Notes: generated from the letters alone by a model not told the origin. Counted from the stretch's first letter, positions 34,629 to 44,388 are shown. The stretch: DNA of 64,000 nucleotides from Paracoccaceae bacterium (GCA_027486345.1 JAIXPH010000065.1:1-64000), one strand, 5' to 3'. Translations and numbers: made by a program.

Positions 34629-35206
34629 TTGGCGTCGACCGTGACCTCTTCGCTGCGCGTGTCCATCGCGCGGGGTTCGCGGGGCGGACGCCCGATCACA
34701 TCGCGCAATTCGTCCAGCTCGATGAAGTTGTCGGCCTGACGGCGCAGTTCATCCGCGATCATCGGCGGTTGGCTGCGGATGGTGGACACGACCGATACGC
34801 GCACGCCCTGCCGTTGCAGGCTTTCGACCAGCGGCCGGAAATCGCCATCGCCCGAGAACAGCACGATATGGTCAACACGCGGGGCCAGTTCCATGGCATC
34901 GACGGTCAGTTCGATGTCCATGTTGCCTTTGACCTTACGCCGGCCTTGACTGTCGGTGTATTCCTTGGCGGGCTTCGTCACCATGGTGAAGCCGTTGTAA
35001 TTCAGCCAATCCACCAACGGACGGATGGGTGAGTATTCGTCGTTTTCCAGCAGGGCGGTGTAGTAGAACGCCCGCAACAACTTGCCGCGGCGCATGAATT
35101 CCTGACGCAGCAACTTGTAATCGATGTCAAAGCCCAGCGATTTTGCTGCCGCGTAGAGGTTGGAGCCATCTATGAACAGCGCAAGCCGTTCGTCCTTGTA
35201 GAACAT
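34625..35206 (-). CDS. NYN-domain (LabA/DUF88) PIN-like nuclease family protein
   Basis: A 193-residue cytoplasmic protein with a LabA-type NYN domain, a PIN-like fold linked to RNA processing. The conserved acidic residues are visible: LFIDGSNLY (D13), KGNMDIELTVDAME and LFSGDGDFRPLVE, giving a potential metal-binding cluster. The C-terminus is variable and charged. AAGGAACACC precedes the ATG. It heads the YcxB/YqaA operon and is divergent from folK across 146 bases. RNA substrate unknown. Confidence 0.87.
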   Translation of the reverse strand: MFYKDERLALFIDGSNLYAAAKSLGFDIDYKLLRQEFMRRGKLLRAFYYTALLENDEYSPIRPLVDWLNYNGFTMVTKPAKEYTDSQGRRKVKGNMDIELTVDAMELAPRVDHIVLFSGDGDFRPLVESLQRQGVRVSVVSTIRSQPPMIADELRRQADNFIELDELRDVIGRPPREPRAMDTRSEEVTVDAK

Positions 35207-35352
35207 GAAGGGTGTTCCTTTGAATAGGATGCTGCCAATCGGTTGTGTTTGAACGTAACGGGTGCATCATGAGAAAAAACGATTGACCAACGCTTAAGAG
35301 GTATCACCCGGACCATGGACAACAAGCGCCCCTATACCAATGGATACGACAT

Positions 35353-35934
35353 TTGACGCAAAGCCCCCCACGACTTCTGGTTGCCGCAGGCGGAAATCTT
35401 CCTCTTGGGGGCGACTCGCCTGAATTGACTATTCTGGCGGCGTTTCGCCGGGTCGCAGCCAAGGGAATCACCGGGCTGGTCGCCAGTCGCCTGTATCGCA
35501 CGCCCTGCTTTCCTGTGGGCGCCGGCCCTGACTATGTGAACGCGGCTTTCGCTGCGGATGTTCCCAGCGGCGTGTCACCTGATGCGATTCTGTCCTTGCT
35601 GCATGAGGTGGAAGCCGAGATGGGGCGCACGCGTGAGACACGGTGGGGGATGCGGACGCTGGACCTCGACCTGATCGCGCTGGGCGACGCCGTGCTGCCG
35701 GATGTGGCGACGCAGGACCGGTGGCGTGCCCTGCCGCCCGAAACGCAACGGCAGGTGGCCCCGGATCGGCTGATCCTGCCGCATCCGCGCCTGCAGGAGC
35801 GGGCTTTCGTTCTGGTGCCCTTGGCGGATGTGGCCCCAGACTGGTGCCACCCGCGCCTTAACCTGACCGTGGCACAGATGCTGGCGGCGCTGCCCGCCGC
35901 CGACCGCAACGAGGTGGTGGCGCTATCTGTCTGA
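35353..35934 (+). CDS. folK: 6-hydroxymethyl-7,8-dihydropterin pyrophosphokinase
   Basis: FolK transfers pyrophosphate from ATP to hydroxymethyl-dihydropterin in folate synthesis. This 193-residue version shows VAAGGNLP at the start, the ASRLYRTPCFPV segment, EAEMGRTRETRWGMRTLDLDLIALGD (the ATP and metal signature, with the DLDL [10 protein letters not shown]), and LPHPRLQERAFVLVPLADVAPDW. The frame begins with a TTG at 35353 with no ATG available, so the exact start is uncertain. It is somewhat longer than E. coli FolK owing to the insert at about 115-140. No other folate genes are adjacent. Confidence 0.9.
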   Translation: MTQSPPRLLVAAGGNLPLGGDSPELTILAAFRRVAAKGITGLVASRLYRTPCFPVGAGPDYVNAAFAADVPSGVSPDAILSLLHEVEAEMGRTRETRWGMRTLDLDLIALGDAVLPDVATQDRWRALPPETQRQVAPDRLILPHPRLQERAFVLVPLADVAPDWCHPRLNLTVAQMLAALPAADRNEVVALSV

Positions 35935-35942
35935 TTCAGCGC

Positions 35943-35971
35943 TTGTCAAGGGTGTTGTGACGTCTTACATA
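35943..35971 (+). promoter_or_regulatory. putative sigma-70 promoter of rpoZ-relA
   Basis: TTGTCA (35943-35948) and TACATA (35966-35971) are separated by 17 bases, about 40 bases before the rpoZ start. The -35 matches the consensus in five of six positions, while the -10 is weaker. This is the most promoter-like sequence ahead of the growth-control block. Confidence 0.45.
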
Positions 35972-36008
35972 GACGCTTCCATGCCCCCCTTCCAGATTGG
36001 AGCATCCC

Positions 36009-36362
36009 ATGGCCCGCGTGACGGTCGAAGATTGCGTTGACAAAGTCCCGAACCGGTTCGAACTGGTGATGCTGGCGGCCCACCGTGCGCGCGAAGTCGC
36101 CGCCGGATCGCCCATCGGCATCGACCGCGACAATGACAAGAACCCCGTCGTCGCCCTGCGCGAGATTGCCGAAGAAACGCAATCCGCCGAAGCGCTGCGC
36201 GAACGGATGATCGAAAGCCACCAGACCCAGATCGAGGTGGACGAACCCGAAGACGACCAGATGGCCCTGCTGATGTCCGGCGAAATCGACCGCCCGATGC
36301 AGGACGACATGTCGGAAGAAAAACTCTTGCGCGCGCTGATGGAAGCGCAGGGCGAGAACTGA
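36009..36362 (+). CDS. rpoZ: RNA polymerase omega subunit
   Basis: Omega binds the RNA polymerase beta-prime subunit, aids assembly and forms part of a ppGpp site. The 117-residue protein opens with [30 protein letters not shown], the standard omega fold, with [12 protein letters not shown] after it. The acidic C-terminal tail is typical of alphaproteobacterial omega. It lies 49 bases upstream of relA/spoT, the usual alphaproteobacterial arrangement that joins a ppGpp target to its synthase. Confidence 0.95.
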   Translation: MARVTVEDCVDKVPNRFELVMLAAHRAREVAAGSPIGIDRDNDKNPVVALREIAEETQSAEALRERMIESHQTQIEVDEPEDDQMALLMSGEIDRPMQDDMSEEKLLRALMEAQGEN

Positions 36363-36411
36363 GAACGGAACGCGGATAAAACCGGCAGTTTGGCCGGTTG
36401 GCGGGGCGGTG

Positions 36412-38547
36412 ATGATCGACGTTGAAGACCTCATCGCCCTTGTCCGCAACTACAACCCGCGCACAAATGCCGATCTGATCCGCCGGGCCTATGCCTATGG
36501 CAAGCAGATGCATGACGGGCAGTTCCGCAAATCCGGAGAACCCTATTTCACCCATCCTGTCGCCGTCGCCGCCATCCTGACCGAACAACGGCTGGATGAC
36601 GCGACCATCGTGACGGCGCTGCTGCACGACACCATCGAAGACACGCGCTCCACCTACACCGAGGTGGCGCAGTTGTTCGGCGAGGATGTCGCCGAACTGG
36701 TCGATGGCGTGACCAAACTGACCAACCTGCAACTCTCCTCGACCCAAAGCCAGCAGGCAGAAAACTTCCGCAAGCTGTTCATGGCGATGTCCAAGGATTT
36801 GCGGGTGATTCTGGTCAAGCTGGCCGACCGGCTGCACAACATGCGCACGATCAAGAGCATGAAGCCGGAAAAGCAGGCCCAGAAGGCGCGCGAAACGATG
36901 GAGATCTTCGCTCCGCTCGCAGGCCGGATGGGCATGCAGTGGATGCGCGAGGAGTTGGAAGACCTCGCCTTTCGCGTGCTGAACCCCGATGCGCGCAATT
37001 CGATCATCCGCCGCTTCATCACCCTGCAACGCGAAGCGGGCGATGTGGTGCACAAGATCAGCGCCGACATCCGGCTGGAACTGGAGCGCGTGCAGATCGA
37101 GGCCGACGTTTATGGCCGCGCGAAGAAGCCCTATTCCATCTGGCGCAAGATGCAGGAAAAGGACCTTGCGTTCAGTCGCCTGTCCGACATCTACGGCTTT
37201 CGCGTCATCTGCAATTCGGTGCCCGACTGCTACCGCATCCTTGGCGTGATCCACCAACGCTGGCGTGCGGTGCCGGGGCGGTTCAAGGATTACATCAGCC
37301 AGCCCAAGACCAACGGTTACCGCTCGATCCACACCACCGTGTCTGGCCGCGACGGCAAGCGGGTGGAAGTGCAGATCCGCACCCGCGACATGCACGAGGT
37401 GGCCGAAGCAGGCGTGGCCGCGCATTGGTCCTACAAGGAAGGCGTGCGCGCGGTGAACCCCTTCGCCGTCGATCCGGCGAACTGGATTTCCTCCATCACC
37501 GAACGGTTTGACGAGGGCGACCACAACGAGTTTCTCGAACATGTCAAAATGGAGATGTATTCCGATCAGGTGTTCTGCTTCACGCCCAAAGGGGATGTGG
37601 TGCAATTGCCGCGGGGTGCGACGCCATTGGACTATGCCTATGCCATCCATACGCGGATCGGGAACTCCTGCGTCTCGGCCAAGGTCGATGGCATCCGCGT
37701 GCCGCTGTGGACGCGGCTGAAGAACGGCCAATCGGTCGAGATCATCACGGCCGAAGGCCAACGCCCACAGGCCAGTTGGATCGACATCGTGACGACCGGC
37801 CGCGCCAAAGCCGCGATCCGCAAATCCCTTCGCGAAGAGGATCGCGGGCGCTTCGTCAAGCTGGGGCAGGAACTGGCGCGCGCGGCCTTTGACCACATCG
37901 GCAAGCGCGCCACCGACAAGGCGCTTCGGACAGCGGCCAAGATGCTGGGTCTGGCCGATGAGATGGACCTGCTGGCGCGGCTGGGCAGTGCCGAAGTCAC
38001 CGCCCGTCGGGTGGTCGAATTGCTCTATCCCGAACTCGCGCTGCAACGCAGCGATGAGGTGGACGCGCAGCGCCCCGTGGTGGGCCTGTCCGATGACCAG
38101 TCCTTCCGCCGTGCGGGTTGCTGCCAGCCGGTGCCGGGCGAGCGTATCGTGGGCATCACCTATCGGGGCCAAGGCGTGGTCGTTCACGCCATCGACTGCC
38201 CCGCGCTTGAGGAATTCGAGGAACAGCCCGGTCGCTGGGTCGATCTGCACTGGCATTCCGGGCGCCATGCGGCGGTGCACACGGTCAGCCTCGAGTTGAC
38301 GATTTCGAACGATTCCGGGGTGCTGGGTCGCATTTGCACCGTGATTGGCGAGCAGAAAGCCAATATCAGCGATCTGCGCTTCACGGATCGTAAACCGGAT
38401 TACTACAGGGTCATCGTCGATGTCGATCTGCGGGATGTCGAACATTTGCACATGGTGATGACCGCCCTTGAAGCAGAGACCGACGTGGCGCAAATCTTGC
38501 GTCACCGCGACCTGTCACGCAAACCAGCGACACGCGCGCAGGAGTAG
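36412..38547 (+). CDS. relA/spoT: bifunctional (p)ppGpp synthetase/hydrolase (RSH)
   Basis: A 711-residue long-form RSH that makes and degrades the alarmone (p)ppGpp. Domains in order: HD hydrolase (about 25-180, FTHPVAVAAIL and LLHDTIEDT intact), synthetase (about 230-350, KKPYSIWRKM, DIYGFRVI, NGYRSIHT), TGS (about 390-450, CFTPKGDVVQLP), helical and zinc-finger-like region (RRAGCCQPVPGERIVG), and C-terminal ACT (about 630-705). Both active sites are complete, so it is probably the sole bifunctional enzyme of this genome, as usual in alphaproteobacteria. A GTG three bases upstream is an alternative start. Confidence 0.95.
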   Translation: MIDVEDLIALVRNYNPRTNADLIRRAYAYGKQMHDGQFRKSGEPYFTHPVAVAAILTEQRLDDATIVTALLHDTIEDTRSTYTEVAQLFGEDVAELVDGVTKLTNLQLSSTQSQQAENFRKLFMAMSKDLRVILVKLADRLHNMRTIKSMKPEKQAQKARETMEIFAPLAGRMGMQWMREELEDLAFRVLNPDARNSIIRRFITLQREAGDVVHKISADIRLELERVQIEADVYGRAKKPYSIWRKMQEKDLAFSRLSDIYGFRVICNSVPDCYRILGVIHQRWRAVPGRFKDYISQPKTNGYRSIHTTVSGRDGKRVEVQIRTRDMHEVAEAGVAAHWSYKEGVRAVNPFAVDPANWISSITERFDEGDHNEFLEHVKMEMYSDQVFCFTPKGDVVQLPRGATPLDYAYAIHTRIGNSCVSAKVDGIRVPLWTRLKNGQSVEIITAEGQRPQASWIDIVTTGRAKAAIRKSLREEDRGRFVKLGQELARAAFDHIGKRATDKALRTAAKMLGLADEMDLLARLGSAEVTARRVVELLYPELALQRSDEVDAQRPVVGLSDDQSFRRAGCCQPVPGERIVGITYRGQGVVVHAIDCPALEEFEEQPGRWVDLHWHSGRHAAVHTVSLELTISNDSGVLGRICTVIGEQKANISDLRFTDRKPDYYRVIVDVDLRDVEHLHMVMTALEAETDVAQILRHRDLSRKPATRAQE

Positions 38548-38552
38548 GTCCA

Positions 38553-39260
38553 GTGGTCTTCAAACGTCGCAACCCCCGCACGCTTTGGGAATGGACCCGT
38601 GAGATGGTCTATCCCACCGGCGGGTTCAAACGCGCGACCCGCTACGTCATCCACCGCATGCGCCGCCTGCCCGACACACCGCACCGCATCGCGCGGGGGG
38701 TGTTCGCCGGGTCGATGGTCGGATTTCTGCCGCTGCCGGGGATGCAATTCGTCGCGGCGTGGCTGGCGTCACGGGCGGTGAACGGCAACCTCTTGGCGGC
38801 GCTTTTGGCCACGTTCAACACCAACCCGCTGACCACACCCTTCTTTGCGGTGTTGGCGATGACGCTGGGCCATTGGATCCTTGGCATCCAACAACCCCTG
38901 ACGGCGGAATACATTGGCATGGCCTTTGCCAATGCCGGGTCTGATCTGTGGTTCAATGTGAAGGCGGTCTTTGGGCCGGAACATGCCCGCTGGGAAGGCT
39001 TGATCCAATTCTGGCACGAAATCTACGTCCCCTACTTCATCGGGGCGTTGGGTCCGGGCACCATTCTTTCGGTGATCTTTTACTACGTCACGATCCCTCT
39101 CGTCGTGGCCTATCAAAAAGCCCGTGCCGCCACCGCACGAGACCGCAGTGAGCGTCGGTCCAAGCTGCGCGCAACTTTGGCCGAAGCCGCCTTGCGCTTG
39201 AAACCAAAGGCGGAAAAGTCCGACTCCAATGGGGATGACGGGGGCAAGGGGGCGGCCTAG
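38553..39260 (+). CDS. DUF2062 membrane protein
   Basis: A 235-residue protein of the DUF2062 family. A basic N-terminus (FKRRNPRTLWEWTREMVYP) and the family core SPHRIARG-like segment (TPHRIARGVFAGSMVGFLPLPGMQ) precede three or four membrane helices, including FNTNPLTTPFFAVL. The C-terminus is long, basic and probably cytoplasmic. It starts at GTG five bases after the relA/spoT stop, so it is in the same operon. Function unknown; linkage to RSH and pdxJ is conserved in this family of organisms, to my knowledge. Confidence 0.85.
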   Translation: MVFKRRNPRTLWEWTREMVYPTGGFKRATRYVIHRMRRLPDTPHRIARGVFAGSMVGFLPLPGMQFVAAWLASRAVNGNLLAALLATFNTNPLTTPFFAVLAMTLGHWILGIQQPLTAEYIGMAFANAGSDLWFNVKAVFGPEHARWEGLIQFWHEIYVPYFIGALGPGTILSVIFYYVTIPLVVAYQKARAATARDRSERRSKLRATLAEAALRLKPKAEKSDSNGDDGGKGAA

Positions 39261-39324
39261 ATTGCCCCTTGATGCGGGCGAATGTCGGCGCAACACTTTT
39301 GAACATGAGCAGGCGGGACTGAAG

Positions 39325-40083
39325 ATGGCAGGGCAGGGGCGGCTTAGGCTGGGCGTCAACATCGACCACGTGGCCACGGTCAGGAATGCGCGCGGGTCGG
39401 TCTGGCCCGAACCCTTGCGCGCCGCCCTGCTGGCCGAGGCGGCCGGGGCTGATGGCATCACCGCCCATCTGCGCGAAGACCGCCGCCACATCCGCGACGG
39501 CGACATTGCCGCGCTGAAGGCCGCTTTGTCGATTCCGCTGAACTTTGAATGCGCCGCCACCGATGAGATGGCGCGCATCGTTCTGGAAACACGGCCCCAT
39601 GCCGTCTGCCTTGTCCCGGAAAAGCGCGAGGAACGGACGACCGAAGGTGGTCTAGATGTGGCGGGCGATCAGGCGCGGCTGACCGAATACCTCAAACCCC
39701 TGCGCGATGCCGGGTGCCGCGTGTCGATGTTCATCGGCCACGATGCCCGCCAGATTGAGGCAAGTGCCGTGATTGGGGCGGCGGTGGTGGAACTGCACAC
39801 CGGGCGCTATTCCGAACTTCACGCCGAAGGGCGCTTTGATGAGGCGGAAGAGGAACTCGACGGTCTGCGCCAAGGCGCGCGCATCGCCCATGCGCTGGGC
39901 CTTGAGGTCCACGCCGGCCACGGTCTGACCTATGACAACGTCGAACCCATCGCCGCGATGCCCGAGGTGATGGAACTCAACATCGGCCACTTCCTGATCG
40001 GCGAGGCGATCTTCCGAGGCCTCGGCCCGTCCATCGAGGAAATGCGCCGCCGGATGGACCTTGCCCGCGGGGGGGCCGCGTGA
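39325..40083 (+). CDS. pdxJ: pyridoxine 5'-phosphate synthase
   Basis: PdxJ condenses 3-amino-2-oxopropyl phosphate with 1-deoxyxylulose 5-phosphate, the ring-closing step of vitamin B6 synthesis. The 252-residue TIM barrel begins [17 protein letters not shown] (phosphate and catalytic histidine site), with [28 protein letters not shown] and ELHTGRYSE following, and ends AGHGLTYDN and [15 protein letters not shown] 39325 (MAGQGR) is chosen; upstream codons lie in the DUF2062 3' end region. acpS follows after 52 bases. Confidence 0.96.
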   Translation: MAGQGRLRLGVNIDHVATVRNARGSVWPEPLRAALLAEAAGADGITAHLREDRRHIRDGDIAALKAALSIPLNFECAATDEMARIVLETRPHAVCLVPEKREERTTEGGLDVAGDQARLTEYLKPLRDAGCRVSMFIGHDARQIEASAVIGAAVVELHTGRYSELHAEGRFDEAEEELDGLRQGARIAHALGLEVHAGHGLTYDNVEPIAAMPEVMELNIGHFLIGEAIFRGLGPSIEEMRRRMDLARGGAA

Positions 40084-40135
40084 TCGGAGCGCCCGCGTTT
40101 TCTGCAAAGCGTCGTCGCTGCGGGGCGGGCGCGTG

Positions 40136-40558
40136 ATGATCCTTGGCATCGGCACGGACCTTGCCAATATCGAACGCATCGCCGCGACGCTGGAGCGCTT
40201 TGGCGACCGCTTCCGCAACCGCGTCTTTACCGAAGCCGAACAGCGCAAGGCCGAAGCCCGCGCCGACATCGCCGGCACCTATGCCAAGCGCTGGGCGGCG
40301 AAAGAGGCCTGCTCCAAGGCGTTGGGCACCGGGTTGCGCATGGGAATCTCGTGGAAGGACATGGCGGTGACCAACCTGCCCTCGGGCCAGCCCGTGATGC
40401 ATGTCACCGGCTGGGCGGCAGAGCGTCTGCGCGCCATGACCCCGCCCGGCCACGAAGCCGTGATCCATGTGACCTTGACCGATGACCACCCTTGGGCGCA
40501 GGCCTTCGTCGTGATCGAGGCGCGCCCCATCGCAGTCCCCGGCACCCACGAAACTTGA
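40136..40558 (+). CDS. acpS: holo-[acyl-carrier-protein] synthase
   Basis: AcpS transfers 4'-phosphopantetheine from CoA to apo-ACP. The 140-residue protein carries [15 protein letters not shown] with the magnesium aspartate at residue 8, and [15 protein letters not shown] with the catalytic glutamate near 57. The [11 protein letters not shown] helix is also typical. ATG at 40136, with an adjacent GTG three bases earlier as an alternative. It is placed between pdxJ and lepB as in many proteobacteria. Confidence 0.94.
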   Translation: MILGIGTDLANIERIAATLERFGDRFRNRVFTEAEQRKAEARADIAGTYAKRWAAKEACSKALGTGLRMGISWKDMAVTNLPSGQPVMHVTGWAAERLRAMTPPGHEAVIHVTLTDDHPWAQAFVVIEARPIAVPGTHET

Positions 40559-40639
40559 CTTTTCCCGCGCCCGCGGCGCAAAAGCCCGACATTCCCCCGG
40601 CCCGCATGGCGCGACCGGCCCAGCAGACAGGAAAGCCCG

Positions 40640-41446
40640 ATGGCGAAAAGCGGCACAAAGGAAGACGGCGGCATTGTCGAGACGGTCAAGACGATCGTCT
40701 GGGCCCTGTTGATCGCGACCGTCTTCCGCAGCCTGTTGTTCCAGCCCTTCTGGATCCCCTCCGGGTCGATGAAGGACACGCTGCTGATCGGCGATTTCCT
40801 GTTCGTCAACAAGATGGCCTATGGCTATTCGCGCTATTCCTGCGAAATCCCCTCCACGACGATCAGCCTGTGCCCCATTTCCGGACGCGTGCTCGGCTCT
40901 GAGCCGCAGCGCGGCGATGTCGTGGTGTTCCGCCATCCGGTGAACGACAATGACATGATCAAGCGCCTGATCGGCCTGCCGGGTGATACTGTGCAGATGA
41001 AGAATGGCATCCTCTTCCTGAACGGCAAGGAAGTGCCGCAGGAACCGGCGGGCACCTTCGAAGAGATCATGGAACCGCAAGGCCCGCTTGGCCAGCCGCC
41101 GCGCTGCGAGAATGCGCCGGTGGGCGTGGGTGGGGTCTGCACCTCGTCCCGGTCGCGCGAGACGCTGCCCGAGGGGCTGGTCCATGATGTTCTGAACATC
41201 GACACCAATGGCAGCGCCGACAATACCGATGTGTTCACCGTGCCTCCGGGGCATTACTTCTTCATGGGCGACAACCGCGACAATTCGCTGGACAGCCGCT
41301 TTGCGCAGGCGACGGGCGGGGTTGGCTTTGTGCCGGCGGAAAACCTGATCGGGCGGGCGGATCGGGTGATCTTCTCCTCCGCCGGGCGGTCGTTGTTCTT
41401 CTTCTGGACATGGCGCGCCGACCGCTTCTTCAAGGCGGTCGAGTAA
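40640..41446 (+). CDS. lepB: signal peptidase I
   Basis: LepB cleaves signal peptides from exported proteins. The 268-residue enzyme has one N-terminal membrane helix (about residues 14-36) and the Ser/Lys dyad: S43 in PSGSMKDTL and K108 in [12 protein letters not shown], with [11 protein letters not shown] further on. An insertion at about residues 135-185 (including [12 protein letters not shown], with two cysteines that could form a disulfide) is common in alphaproteobacterial LepB. The gene sits in the acpS-lepB-rnc-era-recO order. Confidence 0.95.
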   Translation: MAKSGTKEDGGIVETVKTIVWALLIATVFRSLLFQPFWIPSGSMKDTLLIGDFLFVNKMAYGYSRYSCEIPSTTISLCPISGRVLGSEPQRGDVVVFRHPVNDNDMIKRLIGLPGDTVQMKNGILFLNGKEVPQEPAGTFEEIMEPQGPLGQPPRCENAPVGVGGVCTSSRSRETLPEGLVHDVLNIDTNGSADNTDVFTVPPGHYFFMGDNRDNSLDSRFAQATGGVGFVPAENLIGRADRVIFSSAGRSLFFFWTWRADRFFKAVE

Positions 41447-41456
41447 GGGGCGCGCG

Positions 41457-42164
41457 GTGAAACCGGCGGCTTCCGGCACAAAGGCGCGATTGGCGGCAGA
41501 CCTTGCCGCCTTTGCCGCGCGCATCGGGCATGAGTTCCGCAATCCGGATTTCCTCGTGCGCGCGGTGACGCATTCGTCGCTGTCATCCGCCACCCGTCCG
41601 TCGAATGAGCGGCTGGAGTTTCTGGGCGACCGCGTGCTGGGCCTGTCCATCGCCACGGCGCTGTTCCAGACCGACGACCGCGCCGCCGAGGGCCAGTTGG
41701 CCCCGCGCTTCAACGCCCTTGTCCGGCAGGAAACCTGCGCCGAGGTCGCGCGGGAAATCGGCTTGGGCGAGGTGCTCAAGCTTGGCCGGTCCGAGATGAT
41801 GTCGGGCGGGCGGCGCAAAGAGGCGCTGCTTGGCGACGCGATGGAGGCTGTGATCGCCGCCATCTATCTCGACGCCGGGTTCGAGGCCGCGCGAGCCGTG
41901 GTCCTGCGGCTCTGGGGCGCGCGCATCGCTGCGGCGGGCAACCTGTCGCGTGACGCGAAATCGGCCTTGCAGGAATGGGCGCAGGCACGCGGTCTGCCGC
42001 CGCCGGTCTATGTCGAGGTGGGACGCTCTGGCCCGGACCACCAGCCCGTCTTCACCGTGCAGGCCCAGTTGTCCAGCGGAGAGACCGCGACCGGTGAAGC
42101 CCCCGGCAAACGCCAGGCCGAACAGGCCGCCGCCGCCGCCCTGATGGCGCAGGTGGGGGGCTGA
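41457..42164 (+). CDS. rnc: ribonuclease III
   Basis: RNase III cleaves double-stranded RNA in rRNA maturation and mRNA turnover. The 235-residue protein has the catalytic signature [14 protein letters not shown] at about residues 50-63, the second carboxylate site in [16 protein letters not shown] at about 122-138, and a C-terminal double-stranded RNA-binding domain ([32 protein letters not shown]). The start is a GTG at 41457, ten bases after the lepB stop. The usual rnc-era pairing follows, here with a 109-base gap. Confidence 0.95.
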   Translation: MKPAASGTKARLAADLAAFAARIGHEFRNPDFLVRAVTHSSLSSATRPSNERLEFLGDRVLGLSIATALFQTDDRAAEGQLAPRFNALVRQETCAEVAREIGLGEVLKLGRSEMMSGGRRKEALLGDAMEAVIAAIYLDAGFEAARAVVLRLWGARIAAAGNLSRDAKSALQEWAQARGLPPPVYVEVGRSGPDHQPVFTVQAQLSSGETATGEAPGKRQAEQAAAAALMAQVGG

Positions 42165-42273
42165 GCCCTTTGCGGCTGTGTCACTTGGCTGTCCTTTGCC
42201 ACAATGGCAGATGGAACTGGCAACCCGGCCCGCTTTGGGCTAAGCGACCCTCTGATCTTGACATGAGGATTCC

Positions 42274-43188
42274 ATGACCCCTGACACCCGCGCGGGCTTT
42301 GTCGCGCTGATCGGCGAGCCGAATGCCGGGAAATCGACGCTTTTGAACCGGATGGTCGGGGCAAAGGTGTCGATCGTGACGCATAAGGTGCAGACGACCC
42401 GGGCGCGCATCCGGGGGGTCTGCATGGAGGGTGCCGCGCAGATCGTCTTCGTGGACACGCCCGGCCTGTTCCGGCCGCGCCGCCGTCTGGACCGCGCCAT
42501 GGTGGCGGCCGCTTGGGGCGGGGCGGCGGATGCGGACATCATCGTGCTGCTGATCGAGGCACATCGTGGCCTGACCGAAGGGGTCGCGGCAATCATTGAC
42601 AACCTCAAAGACAAGATTCCGCGCGGCACCCCGGTGGCGCTGGCGATCAACAAGATCGACCGGGTGAAGGCCGAAGTGCTGCTCGGTCTGGCCGAAAAGA
42701 TGAACGACGCGTTCCCCTTTGCCAAGACCTTCATGATCAGCGCCGAGCGTGGCTATGGCGTGGACGACCTGCGCGAATGGCTGGCGGGGGAAGTGCCCGC
42801 AGGCCCATGGTTCTATCCCGAAGACCAGATCGCCGACCTGCCGATGCGCATGATCGCCGCCGAGATCACCCGCGAAAAGCTGACCCTGCGCCTGCATGAA
42901 GAACTGCCCTATCAACTGACCGTCGAGACTGAGAAATGGGAGGATCGCCCCGATGGCACCACCCGGATCGACCAGATCGTCTATGTCGCGCGCGACGGCC
43001 ACAAGGGCATCCTGCTGGGCGCCAAGGGAGAGACGATCAAGGCCATTGGTCAGCAATCGCGGGCCGAGATTTCGGCCTTCCTTGAGCGGACGGTGCACCT
43101 GTTCCTGACCGTCAAGGTGCGTCCGAACTGGCTGGAGGAATCCGAGCGCTATTCGGAGATGGGGCTTGATTTCAAGGATGGCGACTGA
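42274..43188 (+). CDS. era: GTPase Era
   Basis: Era is an essential GTPase that binds the 3' end of 16S rRNA during 30S assembly. The 304-residue protein has G1 GEPNAGKST, G2 near TTRARIRG, G3 DTPGLF, G4 NKID and a C-terminal KH domain with GAKGETIKAIG. Length is standard. It is followed by one copy of the intergenic repeat and then by DUF1491 and recO on the same strand. Confidence 0.96.
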   Translation: MTPDTRAGFVALIGEPNAGKSTLLNRMVGAKVSIVTHKVQTTRARIRGVCMEGAAQIVFVDTPGLFRPRRRLDRAMVAAAWGGAADADIIVLLIEAHRGLTEGVAAIIDNLKDKIPRGTPVALAINKIDRVKAEVLLGLAEKMNDAFPFAKTFMISAERGYGVDDLREWLAGEVPAGPWFYPEDQIADLPMRMIAAEITREKLTLRLHEELPYQLTVETEKWEDRPDGTTRIDQIVYVARDGHKGILLGAKGETIKAIGQQSRAEISAFLERTVHLFLTVKVRPNWLEESERYSEMGLDFKDGD

Positions 43189-43203
43189 GGTCTTTCGTCT
43201 GCT

Positions 43204-43275
43204 GACCGGGGCAGGGGGGCCGTCTGCCCCCCTCTGGCGCGTGCCGCGCCATTCACCCCCCGAGGATATTTGGCC
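43204..43275. repeat. intergenic repeat, copy 2 of 3
   Basis: GGGGGGCC-gtct-GCCCCCC hairpin, a GC segment, then CACCCCCCGAGGATATTT. It shares the hairpin-plus-GAGGATATTT layout with copy 1 (13449-13525) and copy 3 (58612-58671). It sits immediately upstream of the DUF1491 start at 43297, so it could affect that gene's leader. Confidence 0.65.
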
Positions 43276-43296
43276 AGAGAAAACCGGGGCAGCAGG

Positions 43297-43626
43297 ATGC
43301 GTCTGACGGCGGAGCTTTGGGTGTCGGCCTACCTGACGCGGCTGCGGTTGGCGGATATTGCGGTCTATGTGGTGGCCAAGGGCGATCCAACCGCCGGGGC
43401 GGTGATCGTCAAATCGGCCACTCTGGATGGCCGGGCGCGGGCGTTCCAGCGATCCTTTGATCTGGACAGTGGCGCGCGGGTCTGGGTGGTGCTGGCCGAC
43501 GGGCCAGAGGCCGAGGTGGACGCCATGCTGCGCCGCCAACGCGAACGTGACCGTGATCTCTGGGTGATCGAGGTCGAGGACCGGCAGGGCCGCACCCTGC
43601 TGGATGAGCCGGGATTGTCCGAGTGA
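43297..43626 (+). CDS. DUF1491 family protein
   Basis: A 109-residue cytoplasmic protein matching the DUF1491 pattern: LTAELWVSAYLTRLRLADIAVYVVAKGDPTAGAVIVK at the start and ERDRDLWVIEVEDRQGRTLLDEPGL at the end. The function is unknown. ATG 43297 (MRLTAE) is preferred over upstream codons that fall in the repeat element. recO begins 39 bases downstream, so both are likely co-transcribed. Confidence 0.82.
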   Translation: MRLTAELWVSAYLTRLRLADIAVYVVAKGDPTAGAVIVKSATLDGRARAFQRSFDLDSGARVWVVLADGPEAEVDAMLRRQRERDRDLWVIEVEDRQGRTLLDEPGLSE

Positions 43627-43665
43627 CGGCTTGCGCCGGTGCGGTGCGCGGCGGATAGTCGGGCC

Positions 43666-44388
43666 ATGTTGGAATGGCGCGACGAAGGTGCTGTCCTCTC
43701 CATGCGCCCGCATGGCGAAAGCGCTGCGATCATCGAGGTCTTTACCGCCCATCACGGCCGTCACGCCGGGGTGGTGCGCGGCGGTGCGTCGCGCAAGCTG
43801 GCGGCAGTGTTGCAGCCGGGCTCGCAGGTGGCGGTGGAATGGCGCGCGCGGCTGGAAGGGCATGTCGGGGCCTTTACCGTGGAACCCGTCCGATCCCGCG
43901 CGGCGGTCTTGGCGGATCGGTTGGCGCTGGCGGGGTTGTCGGCCACCTGTGCGCTGCTGCGCTCCGCCCTGCCGGAACGTGAGCCGCATCTGCCGCTGTG
44001 GCAAGGCAGCATGGTCCTGCTGGATGCCTTGGCCGAGGGCGGCGATTGGCCCGCACTTTACCTGCGCTGGGAGATGCAGATGCTGGAGGAGCTGGGCTTT
44101 GGTCTGGACCTGTCGCGCTGCGCGGTGACCGGTTCGCGTGACGATCTGGCCTATGTCAGCCCCAAGACCGGGCGCGCGGTCAGCCGTCAGGGGGCGGGGG
44201 ATTGGGCGGACCGCTTGCTGCCCTTGCCGCAGGGGTTGCTGGGGCAGGGGCCGGTCAGCCGTGCGGAACTGGCGCAGGGCCTTGCGATCACCGGGCATTT
44301 CCTGACGCGGGAATTGTCGCCCCTGATGGATGGCAAGCCCTTGCCCGAGGCGCGCGGGCGGCTTTTGGACTTGTTCGCCAAAGGGTAA
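43666..44388 (+). CDS. recO: DNA repair protein RecO
   Basis: RecO loads RecA with RecR in gap repair and anneals SSB-coated strands. The 240-residue protein has the N-terminal OB-fold start (MLEWRDEGAVLSMRPHGESAAIIEVFT, HAGVVRGGASRK) and a helical C-terminal half with LRWEMQMLEELGFGLDLSRCAVTG. The zinc-finger cysteines of some RecO proteins are mostly absent, which is normal in this class. It closes the housekeeping run. Confidence 0.92.
   Translation: MLEWRDEGAVLSMRPHGESAAIIEVFTAHHGRHAGVVRGGASRKLAAVLQPGSQVAVEWRARLEGHVGAFTVEPVRSRAAVLADRLALAGLSATCALLRSALPEREPHLPLWQGSMVLLDALAEGGDWPALYLRWEMQMLEELGFGLDLSRCAVTGSRDDLAYVSPKTGRAVSRQGAGDWADRLLPLPQGLLGQGPVSRAELAQGLAITGHFLTRELSPLMDGKPLPEARGRLLDLFAKG

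Noticed and set aside
35965-38505. 846-codon open frame on the minus strand opposite rpoZ-relA/spoT
   Set aside because: His- and Gly-rich translation with no family features, lying antisense to two clear housekeeping genes in high-GC DNA.
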